DNA from: CAYUET01 sp964443875
GTDB taxonomy: Bacteria; Auribacterota; JAFGBW01
Reading direction: 5' to 3'
DNA length: 64,000 nt
Assembly: GCA_964443875.1 (NCBI GenBank)
Contig: CAYUET010000009.1
Location: forward strand, 1 to 64,000
A program made the position numbers and the translations under genes. Under the pieces are notes generated by a model. The model searched no databases. It worked only from the letters and a program-made list of their open reading frames with translations, and had not been told where the DNA came from. Positions 35,390 to 44,543 of the stretch are shown here, one piece after another (the first letter of the stretch is position 1; every line of letters starts with the position of its first letter).

Positions 35390-36319
35390 TTAATCCTGTA
35401 TGCCGAGAATTCTGCAATTTTCCCTGATAACTTTAACAGAGTTGCGCAGGGCAGCCAGTTCACTTTGATCAAGGGGGATTTCAACAATTTTAACAATTCC
35501 TGAACGGGCCAGACGCACAGGAACTCCAATAAAGGTTCCCTTAATCCCATATTCCCCCTCGCAAAGAGCAGAACAGGCAATAGTCTCATTTTTATCTTTA
35601 TTAATGGCAGATACCATTTTGGCAATGGCTTCAGCAGGTGCGTAATAAGCACTGCCGGTCTTAATAAGCTTCACAATCTCCGCCCCTCCGTCACGAGCTC
35701 TCTCGACAATAGCCGAAAGCTCCTCATCTTTTAACATGGTTCTAACCGGTGCTCCGGATATGGTCGTGGCACTTAAGACAGGAACCATGGTATCACCGTG
35801 GCTTCCGAGGATCAGAGAATTTACGTCGGATACGGCAACCCCCAAACGTTCGGATAAAAAATAACGGAAACGGGCATTATCCAGGGCTCCGGCCATACCG
35901 ACCACACGGGATTTCGGAAGACCTGTGCGTTTCCACACCAGCTGAGTCATTACGTCTAAGGGATTGGTAACCACAAGAAAGATCCCTTTTGGGGAAGCCT
36001 TCACACTCTGATCAGCAATTTCACCAACAATTTTAGCATTGATATTAATAAGGTCTTCTCGTGTCATCCCCGGTTTTCGGGCTACCCCTGCGGTGATAAT
36101 GACAATATCTGAATTAACAGTATCGTCATAATTATTCGTGCCTGATACTACCGTATCATTTCCTATGGCCGCAAGGCTCTGAGACAAGTCAAGGGCCTTA
36201 CCCTGCGGAAGTCCTTCCACCACATCAAACAGAACAATCTGACTGGCCAATTCGTAAATGGCAAGGCATTTCGCAGTGCTTGCGCCTACATTTCCAGCGC
36301 CGACAATAGTAATTTTCAT
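35390..36319 (-). CDS. mdh: Malate dehydrogenase (LDH-like)
   Basis: Product of 309 aa. It has a Rossmann GAGNVGAST loop, and Asp32 at the end of strand two indicates NAD preference. Arg81 and Arg87 in VARKPGMTRED mark malate rather than lactate use. The catalytic pair is Asp147 (GALDNARF) and His174 (LGSHGDTMVP). It oxidises malate to oxaloacetate in the TCA cycle. An AGGAG site and a strong promoter candidate 145 bp upstream support the start. Confidence 0.95.
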   Translation of the reverse strand: MKITIVGAGNVGASTAKCLAIYELASQIVLFDVVEGLPQGKALDLSQSLAAIGNDTVVSGTNNYDDTVNSDIVIITAGVARKPGMTREDLININAKIVGEIADQSVKASPKGIFLVVTNPLDVMTQLVWKRTGLPKSRVVGMAGALDNARFRYFLSERLGVAVSDVNSLILGSHGDTMVPVLSATTISGAPVRTMLKDEELSAIVERARDGGAEIVKLIKTGSAYYAPAEAIAKMVSAINKDKNETIACSALCEGEYGIKGTFIGVPVRLARSGIVKIVEIPLDQSELAALRNSVKVIRENCRILGIQD

Positions 36320-36472
36320 ATCATACTCCTGGGGTTAAAAAAAATGACTGACAGGACGGATTAAATGCCTCGGCACAAAAAATAGGGTAACATAGGAAAT
36401 AAAAACACAGCCTGATTCTACACCCATTTCCAATCCGCAGGACATCTCCATCAGTTTTTGTAATTTGTATGT

Positions 36473-36500
36473 ATTTTACTCATAAATACCCTGATGTCAA
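36473..36500 (-). promoter_or_regulatory. Probable sigma70 promoter of mdh
   Basis: On the minus strand a consensus TTGACA (36500-36495), a 16-bp spacer and TAAAAT (36478-36473). Confidence 0.55.
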
Positions 36501-36682
36501 GTTCAAACACACCTATTAAAACCCTCTAACAGGCATTGTATTACAACTCGAATAATGCAAAAATATATAAAGAATAAACCCCTAACACTTTCCTGCTTGA
36601 AAAAATAAAGAAAAGGACTTCTCCATTTTCTGCTTTATCAGTAATAATATCCCGTATTTGATTGCTCTGCTTAAGAAAGAGG

Positions 36683-36711
36683 TTGATTAATAACAGAAAA
36701 GACTCTAAAAA
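36683..36711 (+). promoter_or_regulatory. Possible sigma70 promoter of uppP
   Basis: TTGATT (36683-36688), 17 bp and TAAAAA (36706-36711), about 45 bp before the uppP start. Confidence 0.35.
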
Positions 36712-36755
36712 ACCGCTTATTCTTTTATAAACCCTTTTGAAGAAATATTCGCCTT

Positions 36756-37538
36756 ATGCATGACTATTTAAAAGCCTTTATTCTTGGAATTGTAGAGAGC
36801 GTTACTGAATTTCTCCCTGTTTCCTCCACCGGCCATCTGATCCTTGTTAACCAATGGATTTCTTTTGATAAGCGGTTTACCACCCTTTTTGACGTCGTGA
36901 TTCAGCTGGGGGCGATTCTCGCTGTCGCCGTTGTCTTCCGGAAGGAACTCTTCCTTTTTTCAAAAATGGAGACTCTTAACCTGTGGAAAAAAGTAGTTCT
37001 TGCAGTTATTCCCTCCTTGGGGATCGGGGTCTTATGTTACGACACCATTGAAAAAAACCTTTTTAATCCCTGGATCGTTGCACTGGCACTTGTTGCGGGA
37101 GGGATTGTTCTTTTGGCTCTGGAAAAAAACGTGAAAGAAAAACCCATTCAGACGCTTGAACGCCTGAGCTATAAAACCGCCCTGCTGATCGGCTTCATTC
37201 AATGCATCGCCATGATACCTGGCACCTCCCGCTCCGCAGCAACCATTATCGGAGCAATGCTTTTAGGCTGTTCCCGTGTGATTGCCGCTGAATTTTCATT
37301 TTTCCTTGCCATCCCCACCATGATCGCCGCTTCAGTCTACTCCCTTTTAAAACAGGGTCTATGTCTGACCTTTCATGAGATTATCACACTGGCGATCGGT
37401 TTCTGGACTTCATTTTTCATAGCCTGGATCGTGATAGAAGCTTTTTTGAATTATATCCGTAAAAAAGATTTCAGGCCCTTTGCCTGGTACCGGATTATTT
37501 TGGGAAGCCTTATTCTTTTTCTGTTTTATCTGAAGTAG
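36756..37538 (+). CDS. uppP: Undecaprenyl-diphosphatase (BacA/UppP)
   Basis: Product of 260 aa with about eight membrane segments. It dephosphorylates undecaprenyl diphosphate so the carrier can be reused in cell-wall synthesis, and gives bacitracin tolerance. The two active-site motifs are VTEFLPVSSTGHL near residue 16-28 and PGTSRSAATI near 150. The last 29 bp overlap the convergent DUF6178 gene. Confidence 0.95.
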   Translation: MHDYLKAFILGIVESVTEFLPVSSTGHLILVNQWISFDKRFTTLFDVVIQLGAILAVAVVFRKELFLFSKMETLNLWKKVVLAVIPSLGIGVLCYDTIEKNLFNPWIVALALVAGGIVLLALEKNVKEKPIQTLERLSYKTALLIGFIQCIAMIPGTSRSAATIIGAMLLGCSRVIAAEFSFFLAIPTMIAASVYSLLKQGLCLTFHEIITLAIGFWTSFFIAWIVIEAFLNYIRKKDFRPFAWYRIILGSLILFLFYLK

Positions 37539-39261
37539 AAAAAAGACTGTCTGAATTCGTTTCTTTTACAGTCAGCAAAGTCGGGATATACTGAAGACTT
37601 AAAGGGCTGTCCGGATGCAATCCTCCCATTTCGTCTTCTATCCTTTTGAAAACCGTTTGAAAAATAACGGAGTCTGCATTTAAAGATGGGATCTCTTTTG
37701 TAAGAGATGCCGAAAATTCCGCCCTGGTTTCATTTGTAAGATGCCGGATAGGCTTACGGTCATCAAAAGCTGTTTTTAAAAAATTCCTGACATCATTTCC
37801 GGAAAGAGGTTCAAAAGAAATCTCCCCTTTCAGACAGACTCTTACCAGGCCCGTAGCTAAAAGACTTACGAGATTGAGATTCGAACCTTCAAAATTCAAA
37901 GCGGTAAAATATTCTTTAAATATGGATTCGAGATTCCCCTTGAAAAAAGCGGAAAAATACCGGAGCATATTCTTGATTTCCATCAACTCCCGGTATACGG
38001 ATTCGACTTCCTGAAGGCTTTCAAACTCTTCATATTCCTTCACTGCCGAATCCGGATCCAAAGCCGATTTCATGGGCTGAAAAAGCTGAAGGCCCTTGAA
38101 ATGATAACTCAAGGGGGATCCCAAAAAACGCATAAAAAGATATTTTTCCGAAAACAGGCTTTCCAAAAATAATTCTTCTGAAAACTGTTTTAACCGGTGA
38201 AGACGGGTGACGCCCCAGCGGTGAAGATTTTCTATCCAGTGATGCTTCAATATTTCCACGGCATCATTGATTTTTCCGTGTGAAAGATCCTCCAGCGCGA
38301 TAGACACTGTTTTTCGTGCCTTTTCAAGCGACTCAAGAAGGGCCTCACTTTCCCTGAAGTCCATTTCCTCACAGACAATGATTTTGTTGGCCAGCCAGAG
38401 AAGTTCAATATAGATATTTTCATCGGAATTCATCTTTTCCTGATACACAGACATGACCTGATCCAGGAATAATGATTTTTCTTCAATCAGCGCGGGATAG
38501 GTGCTGAGAGGCAGCGGTGTTTTTTTTATTTCCTGATCTAAAAACTCACCTTCTTTTTCCTCAATGTCTGCCCAGCTTTGAATGGGAAGAAAAATGCGCA
38601 GGGCTTCCTCTTTTTCAGGGAATCCGTATTCCGCCAGACGCTGATTTCTCAGAGTATAGGCTTCTTCAGTGATCTCCACCTCACTCTCCGAGATAATAGC
38701 CTCCAGAAGCCGCATATACATAGGTTTATTGAATTCATAAAGAAGCTCAATTGAACGCCTTAAAACGTCATAATTTTCACCTTCAATACAGATGTAATAA
38801 AGGTTATCCAGAGTAAAAAAAGGACGGTCTCCGATATAGTCGTCGATCATTTCCAGATGTTCCGTCTTTATTACTTCTACGGTCTGAATGAAAGAGGCGA
38901 TCAATAATTCAAAATCAGCTGAAATAAGCCAGTTCTTCAGCTGTTCTTCACTCAGCTGATTCAGTTTATCCATGAGGGTCAAAAAACCGGTCTGCTGAAT
39001 TTCATCCTTATGCCAGCATTCAAAATCACCGGTAAAAACCAGCTGTTCCCCGGTTGCATGAACCAGAAGTTCAGGCTGCATTTCCGAACCCGTCGCATGA
39101 AGAATCAGGAAAAAATCTTCACAGGAAAGAGAGGGAATGATTTCTTCAGGACGCTGGGACCTTAAAATCAGATCCCCCTTTTCCCGAAGAGGCGACTGAC
39201 TGATGATTTCCACCTGCTTCGAAAAATCAAGATGTTCATAATTTTGTCGTTCAATTTTCAT
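37510..39261 (-). CDS. DUF6178-like protein of unknown function
   Basis: Product of 583 aa, soluble and mostly helical. Segments such as DLILRSQRPEEIIPSLSCED, DFECWHKDEI, FFTLDNLYYICIEG and LRNQRLAEYGFPEKEEALRIF match the family I know as DUF6178, common in deltaproteobacterial genomes. No catalytic motif is visible. The C-terminal half contains further helical segments (SYHFKGLQLFQPMKSALDP). No Shine-Dalgarno is evident before the ATG. It is convergent with uppP (29-bp overlap). It is a useful taxonomic pointer more than a functional one. Confidence 0.7.
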   Translation of the reverse strand: MKIERQNYEHLDFSKQVEIISQSPLREKGDLILRSQRPEEIIPSLSCEDFFLILHATGSEMQPELLVHATGEQLVFTGDFECWHKDEIQQTGFLTLMDKLNQLSEEQLKNWLISADFELLIASFIQTVEVIKTEHLEMIDDYIGDRPFFTLDNLYYICIEGENYDVLRRSIELLYEFNKPMYMRLLEAIISESEVEITEEAYTLRNQRLAEYGFPEKEEALRIFLPIQSWADIEEKEGEFLDQEIKKTPLPLSTYPALIEEKSLFLDQVMSVYQEKMNSDENIYIELLWLANKIIVCEEMDFRESEALLESLEKARKTVSIALEDLSHGKINDAVEILKHHWIENLHRWGVTRLHRLKQFSEELFLESLFSEKYLFMRFLGSPLSYHFKGLQLFQPMKSALDPDSAVKEYEEFESLQEVESVYRELMEIKNMLRYFSAFFKGNLESIFKEYFTALNFEGSNLNLVSLLATGLVRVCLKGEISFEPLSGNDVRNFLKTAFDDRKPIRHLTNETRAEFSASLTKEIPSLNADSVIFQTVFKRIEDEMGGLHPDSPLSLQYIPTLLTVKETNSDSLFSTSDKTEKE

Positions 39262-39330
39262 GGCTTCGATATAATCTATGCCTTAAAAAACCACAAGCAA
39301 AATCGTTTTTCTTTGATTTGAAATATTATT

Positions 39331-39359
39331 TTGACTTCAGAAAAAGATGGGACTATAAT
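39331..39359 (+). promoter_or_regulatory. Strong sigma70-like promoter
   Basis: TTGACT (39331-39336), exactly 17 bp, TATAAT (39354-39359). This is one of the closest consensus matches I saw in the window. The transcript would start near 39366 and run into the short ORF at 39387. Confidence 0.65.
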
Positions 39360-39386
39360 TAAACTTAAACAAAAGGAGTTTTATTT

Positions 39387-39470
39387 ATGACTGCCAAAAG
39401 AATCAACAAAAGAGTTTCTTTTTCAAAAAAATTATCCAGATATTGCCGTTCCGGCCGGGTATTGTGGTAG
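39387..39470 (+). CDS. Very short ORF (27 codons) with strong promoter and ribosome site
   Basis: Starts MTAKRINKRVSFSKK and ends SGRVLW; basic, without hydrophobic helix. AAAAGGAG ends 8 bases before the ATG, ideal spacing. A run of seven A in codons 14-15 precedes a point where both other frames stay open: a -1 shift adds about 18 residues and a +1 shift about 33. It may be a small basic protein, a leader peptide, or the first part of a gene broken by frameshift. Not recognised. Confidence 0.35.
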   Translation: MTAKRINKRVSFSKKLSRYCRSGRVLW

Positions 39471-39849
39471 AATTAAGCCGTTAGATAAATTTTTTCAAAG
39501 CATTAATCTGAATAAAGTGCTGAAAATACACTGAGACTTTTCTAAAAATATTTCTCTTTAAATGCGGTATTATTCATGCGGGGCTGGATTCAAAATGTTT
39601 GCCGGCAGGATTTATAGCCTTTTATAACATGCATAGCGTAAGATTTTTTCAGCAGATACAGAGCAACAGACTCCTGTATGAATTATTATTCTTGCAGAGA
39701 TATTAAGTATACCTGTTTACACAACTGGAACTACAGTTTATCTTTCTTACAGTTTTTTCCCTACTTCATTAATTAAAGACAAAAGAGTAAAGATATGGCA
39801 TAATATCCCTTCGGTTTCTTCAAAAATTCTTTATTAAAGAGGATGAGAT

Positions 39850-41514
39850 ATGCATTCCATTGTTGAAGATATAGGGACAATCATTATCATCGCCACCCTC
39901 GTGGGTCTTTTCAGCTACCGTTTCAAACAACCCATTTTACTGGGATACCTTATTACCGGAGTAATCGTTGGTCCGTTGGGATTCGAACTGGTCAAGCACC
40001 TGGATAATATCAAAACCATCTCGGAAATCGGGCTGATTCTGCTTCTTTTTATCACAGGCCTGGAACTCAACCCAGCGTCTCTCATCTCCTCAGGAAAAAA
40101 AATGCTTACAGCAGGGGTGGGACAGTTCATTCTCTGCGTGCTTTACGGACTTTTATTCTTCCCCCTTCTTTTGCACAAAGGGTTCGGAATGGAAGCCCTA
40201 TACTTATCCCTTCTTTGCGCCCTGAGCAGCACAGCTATTGTGGTTAAAGCCCTGAATGACAAATTCGAACTCGATACCCTCCATGGAAAAATTTCTGTAG
40301 GCGTGCTCATTATCCAGGATTTATGGGCCATCATCCTCCTTGCCTTTCAACCTAATTTCGACAACTTTCAGATCAGCATTGTAGCTATTGCACTGACTAA
40401 AAGTTTTATTCTGGTCGCTTTTGGATTTCTCTTCAGTAAATACATTCTGAAGAAAATCTGCGCTTCAGTCAACCGTGCCCCGGAGATGGTTCTTTCCATT
40501 GCCATTGGCTGGTGTGCTTTTGTAGCCTGGCTGGCTGGCGTCTTGGGGCTCTCCATTGAAATGGGGGCTTTAATTGCCGGCCTTTCGATTTCCTCCTTTC
40601 CTTACAGCATTCATATTACAGCAAAAACACAGCCCTTAAGGGATTTCTTTATGATTCTCTTTTTTGTCTCCTTAGGCATGCAGATCACTATGCCCGATTC
40701 CCGCATTCTGATCCTCAGCGGAATTCTTACCCTCTTCATTATCCTCACCCGTTTTTTAAGCATTGTCCCCCTTCTCCTTTTTTCCGGATCAGGTCCCCGT
40801 ACTGCCTTTATCAGTTCTCTCAATCTCTCCCAGCTCAGTGAATTCGCTCTGGTCATTGCCGCCATAGGACTGAAAATGAATCATGTTTCAGAAAACACCT
40901 TTAATCTTCTGATCTATACCATGGCCTTAAGCTCTATTCTCTCCTCCTATTTCATTAAGTTTAATTATGAAATCTACGGGGCCGTGGAAAAGAGACTAAA
41001 AAAAATGAGATGGTTCCCTTTGCACAAAAATGAAACGGAAAAACCAGAAAAGGAAAGCCTGTCTATCATCCTTCTGGGTCTTCACAGGGGGGCAAGGGCC
41101 CTTCTGGAGCTCCTGGAGCAGCAGCTTCCCCAGCTTCTCTCTAAAATACTGGTGGTTGACTTCAATACGGAACTTATTCGCGAACTTAAGGCTAAAAATA
41201 TCGCCGCGCTTTTCGGGGACATCAGTCATTCCGATACTCTTGAACATGCTGACGTTAAAAATGCAAAGATGATCATTTCCACCATCCCTGACCTGATGCT
41301 TAAAGGCACCAGTAATCTGACCATTGTAAAAACATGCCGTACTCTGACTAAAAATGCGCTTGTCATTGCAACCGCCGACACACTCTCTGACGCTGAAGCC
41401 TTGAAAAAGGCAGGGGCTGATGAAGTGGTTTTACCTCATACTCTGGCAGGTCAGTTTATTGCAGATTATCTTTCAAAAACCTGGGAAAATACCCTGGAAA
41501 AAAAGAATAATTAA
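39850..41514 (+). CDS. Kef-type CPA2 cation:proton antiporter with TrkA-N domain
   Basis: Product of 554 aa. Residues 1-380 form about 12 membrane segments of the Na+/H+ exchanger fold (LLGYLITGVIVGPLGF; LLLFITGLELNP; IQDLWAI, where the QD pair is the ion site). Residues 400-550 are a TrkA-N/RCK Rossmann domain (IILLGLHRGARALLELLE; VVDFNTELIRELKAKNIAALFGD). The family covers glutathione-gated K+ efflux (KefB/C) and other monovalent cation/H+ exchange. The usual GxGxxG is changed to GLHRGA, so nucleotide binding may differ. No KefF/KefG partner is adjacent. AGAGGATGAG precedes the ATG. Confidence 0.88.
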   Translation: MHSIVEDIGTIIIIATLVGLFSYRFKQPILLGYLITGVIVGPLGFELVKHLDNIKTISEIGLILLLFITGLELNPASLISSGKKMLTAGVGQFILCVLYGLLFFPLLLHKGFGMEALYLSLLCALSSTAIVVKALNDKFELDTLHGKISVGVLIIQDLWAIILLAFQPNFDNFQISIVAIALTKSFILVAFGFLFSKYILKKICASVNRAPEMVLSIAIGWCAFVAWLAGVLGLSIEMGALIAGLSISSFPYSIHITAKTQPLRDFFMILFFVSLGMQITMPDSRILILSGILTLFIILTRFLSIVPLLLFSGSGPRTAFISSLNLSQLSEFALVIAAIGLKMNHVSENTFNLLIYTMALSSILSSYFIKFNYEIYGAVEKRLKKMRWFPLHKNETEKPEKESLSIILLGLHRGARALLELLEQQLPQLLSKILVVDFNTELIRELKAKNIAALFGDISHSDTLEHADVKNAKMIISTIPDLMLKGTSNLTIVKTCRTLTKNALVIATADTLSDAEALKKAGADEVVLPHTLAGQFIADYLSKTWENTLEKKNN

Positions 41515-41625
41515 CCTGTTTTTTAAAAACCATGCTTAGCGCGAATTTTACGGGTAAGCGTCAAATATTTGGGATGCTTTACGATTTTTGAATTAATCTG
41601 TACGCCGCGATCTATGCTCTATGGA

Positions 41626-43401
41626 TTAAGCCTTCGGAAGTTCCAGCTGAAATTCTGCTCCCTGGCCCTGGATATAAGACTTTAATACCAAAGTTCCTCC
41701 AAGATTCTCCGCTATTTCTTTTGAAACGGAAAGCCCTAAGCCGCTTCCCTGCGCTTTTTTGGTAGTGAAGAACGGCTTAAAAATATCCACTCTTAAATTG
41801 TCAGGAATTCCGGGCCCTGAATCCTGAATATTAATCATCACAGAATCTTCACAGGAAGTAACACGGACAAAAATTTTTCCCTGACTCTCCACCGCATCTA
41901 CGGCATTCAGTAAGAGATTTAAAAAAATCTGCTGAAGCTTATCCGGTTCGGCACTGACCAGAAGATTTTCAGAGGGGAAGTGTGTTTCAACTTCAATATT
42001 TTTCCCCTGAAAAGAATGATTGAGGAGCTTCAAGGTAAAAGAAAGGATGTCTTTAATATTAATTTTTTTCTGCTCTTCATCCCTTGAGGAACGGTAATAT
42101 TGTTTTAAATCCCGGCTGAGATTCTGGAGCCTCTCAATTTCATGCAAAGCCACGTCCACGGCCTCCCTGGCATCCCTGGAAAGGGAGGTTTCTCCGGAAA
42201 TCATCCTGAGGGAATTTAACAGATTATGAAGAGGATTGCTGATCTCGTGATAGATGCTCGACGACATTCTGCCGAGGTCACTTAATTTTTTCATGGAATG
42301 TATGGTTTTATTCTGCAAAACAACAATGGTCTTGAGTGTCTCCAGCTCTCGGGAGGCTTCTGCGGCCTTGTAAAGCCGAAGTATCCCCAAAAGGATAAAA
42401 ATCATGAAACAGGCGGAAGCAAAGAAGAAAAAATCCGCATAATTCCATATCCACCCCCAGAGCTCATATTGAAACCAGAAGGCCAGCAGAAAAAATAAAA
42501 AAGTAAGAATCCCGCTGAAAAAATATTGAAGCACCCAGAAACGATGAAAAAGCAGCCATAGAATCATCAGAAAAAAAGCGATGAAAATTTTCTGGCTTAT
42601 AAAAGATAAATAAATCTCTTCCTTATTGCGAAGACGCGTTTCCACATTATTCAATAGATAAGTTTCAGCAGACATGATTCCCACCGGAGTTAACAATGGT
42701 CTGTCCAGAACAGAGGGGGCTCCTGTTGAAACCAGAATGATTTTATCCCTGAGGACATCCGGAGCCAGTTTCCGTTCTAAAAGCTCCCATATCGACATCC
42801 TCTGAACCATGGAATCATCAAAATAAAAACGGGGTTTACCCGAATGAATTTCCTCTCCGGGATGGTAGAGGGTTGCGGCCTTGCGATCTGCAGAAAAAAA
42901 AGCATTCTTTTCCACAAGTTCAATGACCTCAAGATTATTTCTCTGATTCAGGATAAAAGAAGCGTTAGGAGGAATATGGTAAACGTTGCTCAGGGAAAGC
43001 GTGGGTGAGGTGGAACGCTGTTCAGGCTGCAAGATCACTGAACGCTCCTGGACAAAAGGCTCATTCATCAGAATCGAAAGAACGGATTGCGAAGAAACCA
43101 GAGGAGAAACATCCCAGAGAATTACTCTCGGGTTCAGTTTCTTAAATTCCTTGATAAGAGGGACCAGGGGAGAATAGGCGATATCTGTATCCGGAACAGG
43201 ATGTCTGGAACATGTAATGATCAGATATTTATCCGCATCCGCCTCAGGCCGGTGGATTAAAAAGGAAATATTCTGAAAAACCGAAAAAAGGCTGTTATTA
43301 AAAGCCCCCTCCCAGGGTAAAGGAATAAAGGACAGTCCCCACACCCCTACGCAGATCAGAATAGACATCCAATCCTTCATGCTGGAAAAATTTTTAGGCA
43401 T
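41626..43401 (-). CDS. CHASE2-like membrane sensor histidine kinase
   Basis: Product of 591 aa. One N-terminal membrane helix, then an extracytoplasmic CHASE2-like domain of about 240 residues (IKEFKKLNPRVILWDVS; LRDKIILVSTGAP; TPVGIMSAETYLLNN), then three membrane helices (about 270-340). HisKA has the phospho-acceptor His near 384 (SIYHEISNPLHNLL) and the HATPase NAVDAVES, DSGPGIP, GSGLGLSV. There is no receiver. The start overlaps the ACT-protein stop by one base (TGATG). No response regulator is adjacent; the nearest receiver in the same strand run is the single-domain one at 47473-47892. Confidence 0.87.
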   Translation of the reverse strand: MPKNFSSMKDWMSILICVGVWGLSFIPLPWEGAFNNSLFSVFQNISFLIHRPEADADKYLIITCSRHPVPDTDIAYSPLVPLIKEFKKLNPRVILWDVSPLVSSQSVLSILMNEPFVQERSVILQPEQRSTSPTLSLSNVYHIPPNASFILNQRNNLEVIELVEKNAFFSADRKAATLYHPGEEIHSGKPRFYFDDSMVQRMSIWELLERKLAPDVLRDKIILVSTGAPSVLDRPLLTPVGIMSAETYLLNNVETRLRNKEEIYLSFISQKIFIAFFLMILWLLFHRFWVLQYFFSGILTFLFFLLAFWFQYELWGWIWNYADFFFFASACFMIFILLGILRLYKAAEASRELETLKTIVVLQNKTIHSMKKLSDLGRMSSSIYHEISNPLHNLLNSLRMISGETSLSRDAREAVDVALHEIERLQNLSRDLKQYYRSSRDEEQKKINIKDILSFTLKLLNHSFQGKNIEVETHFPSENLLVSAEPDKLQQIFLNLLLNAVDAVESQGKIFVRVTSCEDSVMINIQDSGPGIPDNLRVDIFKPFFTTKKAQGSGLGLSVSKEIAENLGGTLVLKSYIQGQGAEFQLELPKA

Positions 43402-43943
43402 CAGTCTTCAAGCCCTTCAACAGGATTGATATCAATAAGGGTGTTCAATTTTCTGCCGATTTCCTCAAGGCTGGATTTGAGGTAATCAAAAGCGACAGAG
43501 ACAGGAATCTGAACCGTGACCAGTAACTGGAAGGTATGATCCGTATCCTGACCTGTTCTGTGGCAACAGACATTGGAAACATTAATCCTCAGACGAGACA
43601 TTTCCTTCATAAAATAACACAACACTGCTGTCTGATCCGCACAGATCATGGAAACCCGGTAAGGAATCCACTCCTGTTTGAGGGCCTCCTGGACATTCTG
43701 TCCATTCATCGGGTATACCTTGATCGTAACATTAAAATCCTTAATGGCATCTGTTAGCAGTCCCTCTACCTCGAGATGATCCTGATAATCTGTACAGAAA
43801 ATACTCATGCTCAGAGAAAAAAAACCTTCCAGAGTGATCATCTTGAAATTATCAATGGAACAGTTTTTTTCATACAGCACTTTTGTGAGAGCCGCACCTA
43901 TTCCCGGCACATCACATCCGTGAGCAAAAATAATCATTTTCAC
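43401..43943 (-). CDS. Double ACT-domain protein, GcvR-like
   Basis: Product of 180 aa with two tandem ACT domains (about 1-80 and 95-175). The first starts IIFAHGCDVPGIGAALTKVLYEKNCSIDNF, the second RVSMICADQTAVLCYFMKEMSRLRINVSNV. This arrangement is that of GcvR and of the regulatory half of some SerB enzymes; no phosphatase domain follows. ACT pairs bind amino acids, typically glycine or serine. Coupling by TGATG to a sensor kinase suggests it may supply a metabolite signal to that kinase (inference). Confidence 0.75.
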   Translation of the reverse strand: MKMIIFAHGCDVPGIGAALTKVLYEKNCSIDNFKMITLEGFFSLSMSIFCTDYQDHLEVEGLLTDAIKDFNVTIKVYPMNGQNVQEALKQEWIPYRVSMICADQTAVLCYFMKEMSRLRINVSNVCCHRTGQDTDHTFQLLVTVQIPVSVAFDYLKSSLEEIGRKLNTLIDINPVEGLED

Positions 43944-43994
43944 AATTATGCCTCCCTCTCTGTTAGAATAATTTTCATTCCTTTAAAAAAGCCC

Positions 43995-44525
43995 TTATTC
44001 TTTTAAATAATTCTCCCATTTATTCTCTGCAAAAATACGGGTTAAGGGAAGTCTGGGTTTATTAATGAACATTTTCTGAACCGGATATCCCAGAGCCAGA
44101 AGTTCAATGACGTCCACGTCCCCGGGAATCTGAAAAAGATCTCTGACTTTTTCAGGATAAAAGGAGCCGATCCAGCAGGTTCCCAACCCTTCCGCAACGG
44201 CCTGAAGGGACATGTGATCAATGGCTATGGCCAAATCAATGGCGTTTGCCTTTTGCCCGCATCGCATAATGTAATCATTAATGACAGAACAGCAGACAAT
44301 GACAACCGGCGCCTCAGCAAGAAAACTCTGGTTATAGGCGGCTTCAGCAAGGGATCTCCGGAGTTCAGGCCGGGAAACGACGACAAAACGCCATTCCTGA
44401 ATATTCCGCGCCGAGGGAGCCAGACGGGCTGCTTCAAGAATTCTGAGAAGCTTCTCCTCTTCCACGGGTTTCTCCTGATATTCCCTGACCGAATACCTTC
44501 TACGAATCACATCCAGCACATCCAT
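43995..44525 (-). CDS. Nitroreductase-family FMN oxidoreductase
   Basis: Product of 176 aa. RRRYSVREYQEKPVEEEKLL and RLAPSARNIQEWRFVVV give the FMN phosphate-binding arginines and serine, and AVAEGLGTCWIGSF and LLALGYP close the fold. NAD(P)H-dependent reductase; substrate not predictable. It lies 18 bp after the DHH gene and 51 bp before the ACT gene, within the minus-strand run. Confidence 0.85.
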   Translation of the reverse strand: MDVLDVIRRRYSVREYQEKPVEEEKLLRILEAARLAPSARNIQEWRFVVVSRPELRRSLAEAAYNQSFLAEAPVVIVCCSVINDYIMRCGQKANAIDLAIAIDHMSLQAVAEGLGTCWIGSFYPEKVRDLFQIPGDVDVIELLALGYPVQKMFINKPRLPLTRIFAENKWENYLKE

Positions 44526-44543
44526 GATCCAAAACTCCTTCTC

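Larger units (their letters stand above)
36320..36755. other. Divergent intergenic region mdh / uppP
   Basis: 436 bp of AT-rich DNA with no gene. It contains one promoter candidate in each direction, listed separately, and a long leader (about 145 nt) for mdh in which I found no known riboswitch. Confidence 0.55.
39262..39849. other. 588-bp region with a strong promoter and only a very short ORF
   Basis: Contains a near-consensus promoter, a good ribosome site and a 27-codon ORF (listed separately). The remaining 380 bp before the antiporter gene are AT-rich without a convincing gene. It may hold a small RNA or the decayed remains of a gene. Confidence 0.55.
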
